A DNA stretch of 64,000 bases from Arthrobacter oryzae (GTDB taxonomy: Bacteria > Actinomycetota > Actinomycetes > Actinomycetales > Micrococcaceae), in the NCBI RefSeq assembly GCF_030812315.1, contig NZ_JAUSSM010000009.1, forward strand, positions 124,001-188,000. Direction: 5' to 3'. Both the position numbers and the translations under genes were made by a program. Below are positions 44,862 to 53,682 of this stretch, piece by piece. The notes under the pieces were generated by a model. The model was not told the DNA's origin and made no database searches. It was given only the letters and a program-made list of their open reading frames with translations. Positions within the stretch are counted from its first letter, which is position 1; each line of letters starts with the position of its first letter.

Positions 44862-44877
44862 CAATAGTAAGCATGGT
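44862..44877. promoter_or_regulatory. CAATAGTAAGCATGGT motif upstream of the repeat protein
   Basis: This 16-mer is found again, identical, at 46390-46405 upstream of the DUF2945 gene, and 11 bases of it (TAGTAAGCATG) occur upstream of the CsbD-like gene. It is about 75 bases before the start of the GG-leader gene. Confidence 0.45.
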
Positions 44878-44932
44878 GATCATATTTTGGTACACCGATC
44901 GGCTCTATTGATGATCGCGCTCTTTTCCCCGC

Positions 44933-46135
44933 CTAGGCCCGGCCCTTGAGGATGAGGTTCCAGTACACCTGCGGAAAGATGTCGCGGTCCACCACCCAGG
45001 AGGCCCGGCTCTCCTTCCACGTGGGGATACGCGGGATGGTCGGCATCGGCTGGTACTGATCGTCGAACTCGGCGAAAACCACGGTTGAGCGGGATGCGGT
45101 AAACGGGCACACCGCGTAGCCGTTGTATTTCGCGGTCAGCGGCGCTCCGTTGCGGGCCGCCATGAGGTTCCTGGCCAGCACTTTGGTCTGTTTGCGCAGT
45201 GCGCCGCCGCACTTGGAGTTGGTGGTCGCGGCGGCATCGCCGAGGGACCAAACGTCCGGGTATCGGACATGCCGGAGGGTTTCCGGGTCCACCTGCACGA
45301 AGCCGCCAGCGTCTCCCGGCGCCGGCAAGTCTGTGCGCTTGAGCCAGTCCGGCGCCGACTGCGGCGGGACCCCGTTCAGCACGTCGTAGCTGAGATCTTC
45401 GGTGGTACCGGCGGAGTTATTCCGGATGCGCGCCGTCCGGCCAGCTGCGTCGACGGAGACCAGTTCGCTGTTGAGCCGCAGTTCAATGCCGTATTCGGCC
45501 ACCTTCCGGTCCAGCTCCTCATCCACACCCGGGACGCCGAACACGGTGGGGTAGGGCTGGACCATCACCACGCGGATGTCATCGAGGACGCCCTGTTCCC
45601 GCCAGTAGTCGCAGGCCAGGTACATGGGCTTCTGGGCGGCGCCTCCACATTTGATGGGCCCGGCAGGCATGGTGAACACCACGGTGCCCGCCTTGAGGCT
45701 GCTGAGCAAGGTCCAGCTTTTCGGAGCCAGCTCGAACTCGTAATGGGACGCGCCGTGCGGGGAGTGGACTGCATCGGCCAACCCGGGAACCTTGTCCCAG
45801 TCCAGTTGCAGGCCGGGGCACACCACCAGCTGGCCATAGGTCACCTGGGCGCCGGAGGCAAGCGTCACGGTGTTGGTGGCGGCGTCGATTCCTTTGGCGC
45901 CGTCCCGGATCCACTTTACCCCCGGCGGCGTGACCGAGGCCTGGGACCGGATAGCCTCGGAGGCTTTGGCACGGCCGCCGGCAATGTGGGAGAACAGCGG
46001 CTGGTAGAGGTGGTGATCCTTGGGCTCAGCCACGGCCACGTCAGTAACGCCATAACGGTGCAGGCGTGCAGCCAGGGAGATTCCGGCGTTTCCGCCGCCG
46101 ATGATCAGAACGTCGTGGTGCTCCTGGGCGGTCAT
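44933..46135 (-). CDS. FAD-dependent oxidoreductase, sulfide:quinone oxidoreductase-like
   Basis: A 400-residue flavoprotein of the pyridine-nucleotide-disulfide oxidoreductase type. The FAD fingerprint is VLIIGGGNAGISLAARL, with a second conserved block at PDVWSLGDAA. A conserved cysteine lies in GPIKCGGAAQKPMYL, as in SQR proteins, and another in SKCGGALRKQ; a third (AVCPFTAS) is near the quinone side. It probably oxidises sulfide or a related persulfide and passes electrons to the quinone pool, but the identity is based on motifs only. It starts four bases after the DUF2945 gene on the same strand. Confidence 0.8.
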   Translation of the reverse strand: MTAQEHHDVLIIGGGNAGISLAARLHRYGVTDVAVAEPKDHHLYQPLFSHIAGGRAKASEAIRSQASVTPPGVKWIRDGAKGIDAATNTVTLASGAQVTYGQLVVCPGLQLDWDKVPGLADAVHSPHGASHYEFELAPKSWTLLSSLKAGTVVFTMPAGPIKCGGAAQKPMYLACDYWREQGVLDDIRVVMVQPYPTVFGVPGVDEELDRKVAEYGIELRLNSELVSVDAAGRTARIRNNSAGTTEDLSYDVLNGVPPQSAPDWLKRTDLPAPGDAGGFVQVDPETLRHVRYPDVWSLGDAAATTNSKCGGALRKQTKVLARNLMAARNGAPLTAKYNGYAVCPFTASRSTVVFAEFDDQYQPMPTIPRIPTWKESRASWVVDRDIFPQVYWNLILKGRA

Positions 46136-46139
46136 CGCA

Positions 46140-46346
46140 CTAGTCCTTCTCGGTCAGGGCGGACGCCCTGTGGGCGGCGCGTGCACCGGTCTTCGCGGAC
46201 TCCACGATGTACTGTGGCTCCGCCTCGCTGGCCCGGTGTTGGTTTCCCTCCAGCTCGAAGTCGCTGGTCTTCTTCTCCACCACCTTGCCGTGGGTGGGTC
46301 CTTGGGGCGTGTTCCATTCCACGGACGTTCCCTTGCGTAGCGACAT
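46140..46346 (-). CDS. DUF2945 (HVA1 Tudor-like) small protein
   Basis: A 68-residue hydrophilic protein: MSLRKGTSVEWNTPQGPTHG, KVVEKKTSDFELEGNQHRAS, then EPQYIVESAKTG. This is the DUF2945/hypervirulence-associated Tudor-like domain, usual in stress-type operons of actinobacteria. Function unknown. The start at 46346 has AAGGAGA five bases upstream; the frame runs on upstream without a ribosome site. It is the first gene of a two-gene unit with the SQR-like oxidoreductase. Confidence 0.8.
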   Translation of the reverse strand: MSLRKGTSVEWNTPQGPTHGKVVEKKTSDFELEGNQHRASEAEPQYIVESAKTGARAAHRASALTEKD

Positions 46347-46389
46347 GTCTTCTCCTTCGGTTGGACCCGGACTGGAAAGGCGGTGCACA

Positions 46390-46405
46390 CAATAGTAAGC
46401 ATGGT
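46390..46405. promoter_or_regulatory. CAATAGTAAGCATGGT motif upstream of the DUF2945 gene
   Basis: Identical to the 16-mer at 44862-44877. It lies 44 bases before the DUF2945 start, in the region shared with divergent cmtR. Confidence 0.45.
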
Positions 46406-46443
46406 TAGTTTCGCGGGTCACGGGCTTGTTGTACCGGTTCCTA

Positions 46444-46463
46444 TATACACGTTTGCGTGAATA
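46444..46463. promoter_or_regulatory. Candidate ArsR/CmtR operator
   Basis: TATACACG and CGTGAATA form an 8-4-8 imperfect inverted repeat (7 of 8 pairs) 25 bases before the cmtR start. ArsR-family repressors often bind such A/T-flanked dyads over their own promoter. Confidence 0.45.
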
Positions 46464-46487
46464 CATCGTCAGATGTACTTTGGTGGC

Positions 46488-46814
46488 ATGGAAACGCTCA
46501 CCTCCGCTCCCGTGTTGGCCAGGTTCGGTTACGCGGTCTCGGACCCCACCCGAGCCCGGATCCTTTTGGCCCTCTCGGCTACCCCGTCCTATCCCTCGGA
46601 TCTGGCGGATTCGCTTGGGGTTTCCCGGCAGAGCATGTCCAATCACCTGACGTGCCTGCGCGGCTGTGGCCTCGTTGTTGCCGTTCCCGATGGCCGGCGG
46701 AGCCGATACGAATTGGCGGACGCCCGGCTCGGTCACGCGATCAAGGACCTGATTGGTGTTGTCCTTGCGGTGGATCCGGCCTGCTGCGCACCGGACGGGG
46801 AGTGTTTCCCGTGA
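46488..46814 (+). CDS. cmtR: ArsR/SmtB family metal-sensing repressor, CmtR-like
   Basis: A 108-residue winged-helix repressor. Recognition helix region SRQSMSNHLTCLRGCGLVV is close to that of mycobacterial CmtR. Cys56 and Cys60 lie in it, and further Cys occur near the C-terminus (DPACCAPDGEC), as needed for Cd(II)/Pb(II) sensing by the alpha4C/alpha-C-terminal type. The start at ATG 46488 (METLTSAP) matches the family; an ATG 15 bases earlier is possible. Its stop overlaps the GTG of the efflux gene, so it should repress this operon. Confidence 0.87.
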   Translation: METLTSAPVLARFGYAVSDPTRARILLALSATPSYPSDLADSLGVSRQSMSNHLTCLRGCGLVVAVPDGRRSRYELADARLGHAIKDLIGVVLAVDPACCAPDGECFP

Positions 46815-47632
46815 CGGCGCTGCTGCACGCACCAAGCCCGGAACGCCGTGCCGTGCTGAGCCTGAGGATCCGGGTGTTCGCGGCTGCGACCATCAGCTAC
46901 AACCTCATCGAGGCGGTGGTGGCGCTCTGGGCGGGCGGTGTCGCTGATTCCTCGGCGCTGACCGGCTTCGGCCTGGACTCGGTCATTGAGGTGACGTCTG
47001 CCCTGGCGTTGTCCTGGCAGTTCTCCGCCAAAGACCCGGAACGGCGAGAGCACCTGACCCTGCGGATCATCGCGATCTCCTTCTTCGCCCTCGCCGCATT
47101 CGTGACCGTGGACGCAGTCCGGGCCCTGACTGGCGGAGAAGAGGCGCAGCATTCCACCCCCGGGATCGTCATTGCCGCGCTGAGCCTAGCGATCATGCCC
47201 TTACTGTCCTGGGCGCAGCGCCGGGCCGGGCGGGAACTCGGTTCCCGGACGGCCGTGGCCGATTCCAAACAGACACTGCTCTGCACTTACCTCTCCGCCG
47301 TCCTGCTGGTCGGCCTGGTCTTGAACAGCGCCTTGGGCTGGTGGTGGGCCGACGCCGGGGCCGCCCTCGTCATCGCGGGTATTGCGGTTCGGGAAGGCAT
47401 GAACGCTTGGCGTGGCGAAGCCTGCTGCGCCATCCCGCACACCGCGGACGAAGCTGAAGAGCACGATGACTGCTGCGTGCCTGCCGTCTCCCCGGCAACG
47501 GACGTGGCTGGAACTGCCCCGGTCGTCGTTGAGCAGACGGAAGTAGCCGGTTCATGCTGCGCAGGGTGCGAGGCAGACATCAAGTCCGTGCCGCTCGCTG
47601 TGACCCTAGGAACGAAAGCGGCTGATCGATGA
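46811..47632 (+). CDS. Cation transporter, CDF-type, under CmtR
   Basis: A 273-residue membrane protein of the cation diffusion facilitator type with about five or six membrane segments. The second contains the charged/polar metal-site pattern (GFGLDSVIEVTSAL), and the last contains WWWADAGAALVIAG. After the membrane part comes a Cys/His-rich region with paired cysteines (ACCAIPH, DDCCVP, SCCAGC) that may bind metal ions. It starts at GTG 46811, overlapping the cmtR stop, and probably exports cadmium, zinc or lead. Confidence 0.82.
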   Translation: MTALLHAPSPERRAVLSLRIRVFAAATISYNLIEAVVALWAGGVADSSALTGFGLDSVIEVTSALALSWQFSAKDPERREHLTLRIIAISFFALAAFVTVDAVRALTGGEEAQHSTPGIVIAALSLAIMPLLSWAQRRAGRELGSRTAVADSKQTLLCTYLSAVLLVGLVLNSALGWWWADAGAALVIAGIAVREGMNAWRGEACCAIPHTADEAEEHDDCCVPAVSPATDVAGTAPVVVEQTEVAGSCCAGCEADIKSVPLAVTLGTKAADR

Positions 47633-47963
47633 GCGCCGTCACTGTCGCGCGGAACGTCCGCATCGCCATCTGGACTGCCTTGCGGTCCTCGTCGGTGCCG
47701 GAGTGATCTGGTACGCCGCGTTGACCGCCAACAAACCCGCCCCGGCGCGCCTCTGGCGGTCGCCGACGCCCAGCTCGTCCGGGAGGACAGCCACCGCCTC
47801 ACGAACCCGGCGACGGAAAAGGCCCAGCTGGTGGAGTTTCTGGACTTCGAATGTGAAGCCGCCGCTCAGCAGGGGAAGTACGAACAGATGGCTGCCAAGC
47901 TGTTTGAGACCCAGCCGCAGTGGGGCAGGTCGGACTCGCCGAGCCGACGCAGCACGTTGACAC
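47629..47963 (+). pseudogene. Remnant of a DsbA-like thiol-disulfide oxidoreductase
   Basis: The ATG overlaps the efflux gene stop (ATGA) and encodes 25 residues before a TGA. Reading other frames recovers a membrane anchor (LAVLVGAGVIWYAALTANKP), then VADAQLVREDSHRLTNPATE and LVEFLDFECEAAAQQGKYEQ, then MAAKLFETQPQWG. This is a DsbA-like protein that has lost the active-site CxxC and about 40-50 following residues, between FECEA and AAQQGKYEQ, and has at least two frameshifts. Originally the third gene of the cmtR operon. Not likely to be functional. Confidence 0.75.
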
Positions 47964-48048
47964 CTCAGCCGGCGTCGGACCACACTGGCGCTGAGCCTAC
48001 CTGTCGGCCGAGCAATGCCGTCATCAGGCCGTTCCCCAGGAGAATCCC

Positions 48049-48504
48049 ATGGCCGTTATAGAAGAGAGTGTCTTCATCGCCCGCCCGCCCCAGGAAGTCT
48101 TCGATTACCTGATCAGGAGCGAGAACGTCCCCGTGTGGGATTCGTCCGTGATCCGGTCAGAACAGATCGGCGACGGACCTGTTGGAGTGGGAACCCGGTC
48201 CGAGGGCACCAGCAAGATCATGGGCAGGCACTTCGACTGGGTCACGGAGAACACGTACTTCGATCCGCCCAACAGGACGGTGATCCAGTCCGTTGATGGC
48301 AAATTCGACTTCACCATCGCCTACAGCCTGGAACCCCAGGACCACGGGACACGCCTGACGTACCGCGTCGATGCGCCATCCGGCCTGGGCGGCGTGTTCG
48401 GCAAGCTGGCCGACCCGTTTGTACAGAAGGCCCACACCAGGACGGTCCGTGCGAACCTGGAGACCCTTGCCGATTTGCTGGCCGAGCACCCGGACGGCGG
48501 ATAA
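48049..48504 (+). CDS. SRPBCC family protein
   Basis: A 151-residue protein starting MAVIEESVFIARPPQEVFDY, a clear SRPBCC beginning; NVPVWDSSVIRSEQ, DFTIAYSLEPQDHGTRLTYR and a long C-terminal helix (TRTVRANLETLADLLAE) complete the helix-grip pattern. Hydrophobic-ligand binding is likely; ligand unknown. AGGAGAA lies upstream of the ATG. The gene stands alone after the DsbA remnant. Confidence 0.8.
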   Translation: MAVIEESVFIARPPQEVFDYLIRSENVPVWDSSVIRSEQIGDGPVGVGTRSEGTSKIMGRHFDWVTENTYFDPPNRTVIQSVDGKFDFTIAYSLEPQDHGTRLTYRVDAPSGLGGVFGKLADPFVQKAHTRTVRANLETLADLLAEHPDGG

Positions 48505-48670
48505 CCGCCACTTGCGGCAAGAACCATCACGTCCGGTGCAATCACGGAACCGGGCAGCACTGTGCGTTCACCGCCCGTTTAAGGGCGGGACGCTTCCCTC
48601 TCCTACTGTCTGGGCATAACGGCGGCCCGGAATTGCGGCCGCATCACTGCATCAGCAAGGAGAGGTCTCG

Positions 48671-49855
48671 ATGAAAACCACCATCCACCAGCCCCAACTC
48701 AGCAGACGCGCGGCGCTGGCCGCTGCCGGAACGCTCGGGGCACTGGGAATCACCGTGGCCGCTGCAACCGGGAGCCAGGCAGCGCCCGGAGCCAAGGCGC
48801 CGAAGCCGAGCCTCGTCTTCCGCCCTGACGGCAAGTTCAAGATCGTTCAGTTCAACGACACCCAGGACGACGAGCAGACGGACCGCCGCACCATCGAACT
48901 CATGGACCGGACCCTGGATGCGGAAAAGCCGGACTTCGTGGTGATCAACGGCGATGTGGTCAACGGCGGAATGGATTCCGAGCTGGAGGTCAAGCAGGCG
49001 CTCAACCACGTGGTCCAGCCGATGGAAAGCCGGAAGATCCCCTGGGCCGTGACCTTTGGCAACCACGACGAGGATTCCGCGCAGAAGACGGGCATGACCG
49101 AAGCCAAGATGCTGCAGTTCCTGCAGACCTACGAGTACAACCTGAACGCCGACTCCACGCCGGGCCTGACAGGTACGTCGAACTCGCAACTGCTGGTGCA
49201 GTCCTCCCGCACCAAGGCACCGGCCTTTGGACTGTGGCTCATTGACACCGGCCGCTACGCCCCGGACGCCATCAACGGCCAGGACTTCGCAGGCTACCCG
49301 GACTGGGACTGGGTGCGCATGGACCAGGTGACCTGGTACCGGAACCAGTCCATCGCCACCGAGACCAAGTACGGCAAGAAGATCCCGTCCCTCATGTGGG
49401 GCCACATCGCGCTTCACGAGCACCGCAACATGTGGTTCGCCAGTTTGGACTCACGGACGGAGGCAGATCACGCGCGGGCGCTCACCAAGCACAACATTGT
49501 GGGCGAACGCAACGAAGACGAATGCCCCGGACCCATCAACTCCGGCCTGTTCAGCGCCTTCCTGGAACGCGGGGACGTGCTGGGGTACTTCGTGGGGCAC
49601 GACCACGTCAACACCTACGTGGGGAATTACTACGGGGTCCAGCTGGGCTACGCACCAGGAACAGGATTCGGCGCCTACGGACTCTCCGGCGCTGAGCGGA
49701 ACCGGCTCCGCGGCGCACGCGTCTTCGAACTGGACGAGGGCCACCCGGGAATCTACAAGGACACCCGCCTGGTGTTCGCCAAGGATCTGGGCATCGACCT
49801 CACGGCCAATGACCAGCCCATCGTGCCCAAGCCGCTGGACCCGGCGCAGAGCTAA
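48671..49855 (+). CDS. Tat-exported metallophosphoesterase
   Basis: A 394-residue calcineurin-like phosphoesterase. The signal has the twin-arginine motif SRRAAL at 11-16 and a hydrophobic core to about 40. Metal-site motifs are present in order: FNDTQDD, NGDVVNG, FGNHDED, the HIALHEHRN block and GHDHVN, so both metal sites look complete. Related proteins are secreted phosphatases or phosphodiesterases that scavenge phosphate; substrate is not known. It has AAGGAGAGG before the ATG. Confidence 0.87.
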   Translation: MKTTIHQPQLSRRAALAAAGTLGALGITVAAATGSQAAPGAKAPKPSLVFRPDGKFKIVQFNDTQDDEQTDRRTIELMDRTLDAEKPDFVVINGDVVNGGMDSELEVKQALNHVVQPMESRKIPWAVTFGNHDEDSAQKTGMTEAKMLQFLQTYEYNLNADSTPGLTGTSNSQLLVQSSRTKAPAFGLWLIDTGRYAPDAINGQDFAGYPDWDWVRMDQVTWYRNQSIATETKYGKKIPSLMWGHIALHEHRNMWFASLDSRTEADHARALTKHNIVGERNEDECPGPINSGLFSAFLERGDVLGYFVGHDHVNTYVGNYYGVQLGYAPGTGFGAYGLSGAERNRLRGARVFELDEGHPGIYKDTRLVFAKDLGIDLTANDQPIVPKPLDPAQS

Positions 49856-49870
49856 CACCCGTTTGACAAA

Positions 49871-49903
49871 AATGGCCGGAATGCCCGACGCATTCCGGCC
49901 ATT
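49871..49903. terminator. Perfect 13-bp hairpin between convergent genes
   Basis: AATGGCCGGAATG (49871-49883) pairs exactly with CATTCCGGCCATT (49891-49903) over a 7-base loop. An A-run precedes the stem, so on the minus strand a T-run follows it. It probably ends both the phosphoesterase and the peptidase transcripts. Confidence 0.8.
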
Positions 49904-49938
49904 AGTGGCAAATCGCCGGCCTCCCCGGGCAGGAAACC

Positions 49939-52173
49939 CTACTTCAGCCCGGCCCCCGGCAGCAGCTCCACTGCACCCACGGAGTCGGCCACGAAGGCGT
50001 AGTCCCAGGCCCGTTCGCGCCACTGGACGTACCGCCCTGAGGCTCCGCCGTGGCCGCCGTCCATCTCGATCTTCATGACGATCGGCTCGGTCCCGGTGGA
50101 AACTGAACGCAGGGCCTGCACCCACTTGGCAGGCTCCACGTACAGCACGCGCGTGTCGTTGAACGAGGTCACGGCCGCGATCTTCGGGTACGCCACCGAG
50201 TGCACGTTCTCATACGGGGTGTACGACTTCATGTACGCGTAGACCTCGGGGTCCGTAATCGGGTTGCCCCATTCCTCCCACTCAAGGGCGGACAGCGGCA
50301 GCTCCGGATCCAGGATGGTGGTCAGCGCGTCCACGAACGGAACGGCGGCCACAATGGCGGCGTATTTTTCCGGTGCCAGGTTGGCCACGGCGCCCATCAG
50401 CAGCCCGCCTGCGGAGCCGCCCATTGCTGCGATCCGGGTCGGCGAGACCCACCCGGAGCCGGCCAGCCAGTCGGTGGCCGCCACGAAGTCCGTGAAGGTG
50501 TTTTTCTTGCGCAGCTTCTTTCCGTCCTCGTACCAGTGCCGGCCCAGCTCGCCGCCGCCGCGGATGTGCGCGATCACGAACACGATCCCGCGGTCCAGCA
50601 GTGACAGCCGCGGGATGCCGAAGCCGGGGTCCATGCTCAGCTCGTAGGAGCCGTACCCGTACACCAGGCCCGCTGCCGAGGAATCCTGCGCAACGGACGC
50701 GTGCCGCAGTACCGAAAGGGGAATGCGCGTGCCGTCGGCCGCCGTCGCCCATTCACGGGTGGCCACGTAGTCGGAAGGGGAGTAGCCGCCCAGCACAGGG
50801 CTTTCCTTGCGGAGCAGCAGTTCGCCCGCGGGCGAAGCAGCGGTGGGCAGCACGAAGTCGTACACGCGCGACGGCGTGAAGTAGGACGTGTAGCCCATCC
50901 GGATCACGGGCGCCTCGTAGTCCGACCCCGCCACACCGGCCGTGTACAGCTCCTCGTCGAACGCCGGCTCCACCGGGTCGCCCTGCGACGGTGTACCCAG
51001 TCCGGCCAGCGCCAGCACCTGCACGCGCTCGATGGTGTCCTTGCGGACGGACACAATCACATGCGTGGCGGTGACCCCCGCGCCGTTGACCCGCACCTGG
51101 TCGGAATGCGCGACGACGGTGGTCCACTCCTGCTCGGCCAGCGGCTTGGCCAGCTCGGCCGCGTCCACCAGCGACACCATGGAGTTGATGGCGTTCCGGT
51201 TGTGCGTCACCAGGATCTTCTCTGTTTTCTGTCCGTCCGGACCCGTCAACAGGAAAGGCTCGGCCTCGTACAGGACCCGTTCGTCGCGGGAGATCACGGT
51301 GCTGAGTCCGGCGTCGTAGTCATCAAACCGGAGCAGCCGCGTCTCGCTGTACTCCGAGCAGCCGATGCTCAGCACGAGGTGGCGCCGGTCCGAGGACAGG
51401 TCGAAGCCCAGCCACATGGCGACGTCGTCCTCCTGGTACAGCACCTCATCCTCGGTGACGGGCGTGCCCAGCACGTGGGACTTCACCTGGTAGGGGCGCC
51501 AGGCGTCGTCCACCACGGAGTAGAACAGGCGGGTGCCATCGGGGGAGAAGGAGACCCCGTAGAAGATGTTCTCGATGACGTCCGGCAGCATTTCACCGGT
51601 GCGCAGGTCCTTGAAGCGCAGCGTGAAACGTTCGTCGCCGGCGTTGTCCACGGCGTAGGCGTAGAGGTTGCCGTCCACTGTCACGGCGGTCCCGCCCACC
51701 GCGAAGAACGGCTTGCCTTCAGCTTCCACGTTGCAGTCCAGCAGGACTTCTTCACCGGAAAGTTCGACGCCGGCCTCCACCGCCGGGGGCGTCCAGTCAG
51801 CCACCGGGTCCCCGGTGTTCTGGGCCTTGACCCGGCACTGGATGCCGTACTCCTTGCCCTCCACGGAGCGGGTGTAGTACCACCAGCCGTCCTTGCGATT
51901 CGGGACAGACAAGTCTGTCTCCTGCGTGCGTCCCTTAATTTCCTGGAAGATCGATTCGCGGAGCGGTTCCTGGTGGGCGGTGACGGTCTCCTGGTAGGCG
52001 TTCTCAGCCTTGAGGTGCTCCACCACTTCCACGGATTCCTTGGCGCGCAGCCATTCGTAGTTGTCCACGAATGTGTCGCCGTGGTGGATCCGTTCCGTGG
52101 GGACCTTCCTGGCTACGGGGGCGGCGGCCGCTGGGGTGTTGTCGGCAGGATGCTGCACTGAAGTCTGGGTCAT
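49939..52173 (-). CDS. ptrB: Prolyl oligopeptidase family serine peptidase (oligopeptidase B-like)
   Basis: A 744-residue cytoplasmic S9A peptidase that cleaves short peptides, in this subfamily after Lys/Arg. The N-terminal beta-propeller spans about 80-450, and the C-terminal alpha/beta-hydrolase domain has Ser587 (GGSAGG), Asp near 672 (SFNDTRV) and His708 (DGGHGG). The start is ATG 52173; a longer frame upstream lacks family similarity. Length is slightly above that of oligopeptidase B because of a polar N-terminal extension of about 30 residues. Confidence 0.9.
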   Translation of the reverse strand: MTQTSVQHPADNTPAAAAPVARKVPTERIHHGDTFVDNYEWLRAKESVEVVEHLKAENAYQETVTAHQEPLRESIFQEIKGRTQETDLSVPNRKDGWWYYTRSVEGKEYGIQCRVKAQNTGDPVADWTPPAVEAGVELSGEEVLLDCNVEAEGKPFFAVGGTAVTVDGNLYAYAVDNAGDERFTLRFKDLRTGEMLPDVIENIFYGVSFSPDGTRLFYSVVDDAWRPYQVKSHVLGTPVTEDEVLYQEDDVAMWLGFDLSSDRRHLVLSIGCSEYSETRLLRFDDYDAGLSTVISRDERVLYEAEPFLLTGPDGQKTEKILVTHNRNAINSMVSLVDAAELAKPLAEQEWTTVVAHSDQVRVNGAGVTATHVIVSVRKDTIERVQVLALAGLGTPSQGDPVEPAFDEELYTAGVAGSDYEAPVIRMGYTSYFTPSRVYDFVLPTAASPAGELLLRKESPVLGGYSPSDYVATREWATAADGTRIPLSVLRHASVAQDSSAAGLVYGYGSYELSMDPGFGIPRLSLLDRGIVFVIAHIRGGGELGRHWYEDGKKLRKKNTFTDFVAATDWLAGSGWVSPTRIAAMGGSAGGLLMGAVANLAPEKYAAIVAAVPFVDALTTILDPELPLSALEWEEWGNPITDPEVYAYMKSYTPYENVHSVAYPKIAAVTSFNDTRVLYVEPAKWVQALRSVSTGTEPIVMKIEMDGGHGGASGRYVQWRERAWDYAFVADSVGAVELLPGAGLK

Positions 52174-52427
52174 TGACTCAATATATAAAGCTATTCCGCT
52201 GCGGGCACCCGCGTTCGCTACGGGGGTATAGAGTGGTCCGCTTTCGCCGTGGGTAGCGCCCTGCACACAGCGTCACTTCTGCAACTTAAAGACAAGTAGC
52301 CGTCACTCAAGAACGGAATGACGGCTGTAAATAGTCTTTAGGAGTCGGTCGACGGACATCCAGGTCCCCCTGGGAAGGCCCCGCCGGATCGATACTTGGC
52401 CCGGATTATTTTCCGGATCACGTTGAG
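52174..52427. other. Gene-free stretch upstream of the peptidase gene
   Basis: The gap 52174-52527 contains no convincing gene. It has an 8-bp hairpin (AGCCGTCA at 52298-52305 with TGACGGCT at 52319-52326) and the terminator at 52430. The region next to 52174 should hold the peptidase promoter. Confidence 0.4.
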
Positions 52428-52429
52428 CT

Positions 52430-52484
52430 GGGCCGGCGGTGACAAGCCTTCTGAGACCGAGGCTTCCCCAGGCGCCGCCGGCCC
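52430..52484 (-). terminator. Nested hairpin after the BASS/ACR3-type transporter gene
   Basis: GGGCCGGCGG (52430-52439) pairs perfectly with CCGCCGGCCC (52475-52484). Inside the loop, AAGCCT pairs with AGGCTT. It lies 43 bases past the stop of the transporter gene on the minus strand. Confidence 0.6.
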
Positions 52485-52527
52485 TTAGCTCACGTGAAAT
52501 GCCTCAGCGCTACCGAACGTCCACGCC

Positions 52528-53520
52528 TCAGTGCCGGAGCCGCGAATCGGCTGGCACCAGCAGCGGCAGGAAGCGCACGTAGGCAACCATGCCGAGCAGT
52601 TCCACAAGGGTCTGGGTGACCACGACGAGCGCGGTAAGCGCCAGCGGCTCGGGGAGCGCCAGGGCGAGCGGGAGCACCACCAGGGAATTGCGGGTGGCGC
52701 CGCTGAACACCAGGGCCAGGGTTGCCGGGGCCTCCAGGCGGGCAGCCCTGGCTGCGAGCAGGCCCAGCGGCGCCATCACCAGCAGGAATGCAGCGTAGAG
52801 CGGCACCACCGCCAGCAGTGAGCCCAGCCCCCGGCCCACGCCCACGATCTGCGAACCCACCACCACGGCCAGGGTTGCCATCATGAGCGGGACCATCAGG
52901 GCCTGCATAACTGCCATGACCCGGCGGCCTGGCAAGAACTTGCCAGACAGTCGCTGCGTCAGCGCGGCCAGGGCCAGCGGGATGATGATGAGCCCCACCA
53001 GGGCCTGCACGAAAGGTGCCGGGTCGATCGCGGACACGACGCCGGGGCCCACAAATAGCAGCAGATACACCGGCAGCAGCAGCATCTGGACAAGCATCAG
53101 CACCGGCGCAGCCGCGAGCAGCCGGTCGCTGGCACCACCGGTCAGGCCGGTGAACACAATCACGTAGTCGATGCACGGTGTCAGCAGCACCAGCAGCACG
53201 CCCAGCAGCAGCGCCTGGTCCCCGGCAACAAACCGGCTCAGCCCAAAGACCACCAGCGGCACCACGGCGAAGTTGAGCACCAGCACGGTCGCCATGAACC
53301 GCAGGTCACGTATGGCCCGGCCCAGCGACGCAAACGGAATCCCCAGGAACGTCGCGTAAAGCAGCAGCCCCAGCACCGGATTGATGGCCAGTTCCAGAAC
53401 TGAGGCCGAGTTCGGCGCCAGGAAACCCGCGCCCACGCCGGCGGCGATTGCGGCGAGATACAGGCCGATCTGGTGGCGTTCCATCCGTGCCACAAACGTC
53501 CTCATCCTCACCGGCTCCAT
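52528..53520 (-). CDS. Membrane transporter, bile acid:sodium symporter/ACR3 superfamily (arsenic resistance-like)
   Basis: A ~330-residue membrane protein with about ten membrane segments. VLLTPCIDYVIVFTGLTGG and FSGATRNSLVVLPLALALP match the conserved cross-over segments of the BASS/ACR3 fold; the Cys in LTPCIDY is like that of ACR3 arsenite carriers. Arsenite efflux is therefore a good possibility, but no ars genes are adjacent. Three ATGs (53520, 53505, 53484) could start it; I chose 53520 for length. Confidence 0.72.
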   Translation of the reverse strand: MEPVRMRTFVARMERHQIGLYLAAIAAGVGAGFLAPNSASVLELAINPVLGLLLYATFLGIPFASLGRAIRDLRFMATVLVLNFAVVPLVVFGLSRFVAGDQALLLGVLLVLLTPCIDYVIVFTGLTGGASDRLLAAAPVLMLVQMLLLPVYLLLFVGPGVVSAIDPAPFVQALVGLIIIPLALAALTQRLSGKFLPGRRVMAVMQALMVPLMMATLAVVVGSQIVGVGRGLGSLLAVVPLYAAFLLVMAPLGLLAARAARLEAPATLALVFSGATRNSLVVLPLALALPEPLALTALVVVTQTLVELLGMVAYVRFLPLLVPADSRLRH

Positions 53521-53682
53521 CGTAGGCGACCCATTACCCCACGGCGCAGCCCGCTTCAACAGCCCGCGCCGTTCGTAACGCGACTCCACTCGCATGTGAC
53601 GCGGGGTGTTGCGTAGGTCACATTGGACCCATAGGCTAAACGAGGTCGCAGCGTCGCGGCCATGCATGAATAGGGGAAGCAC

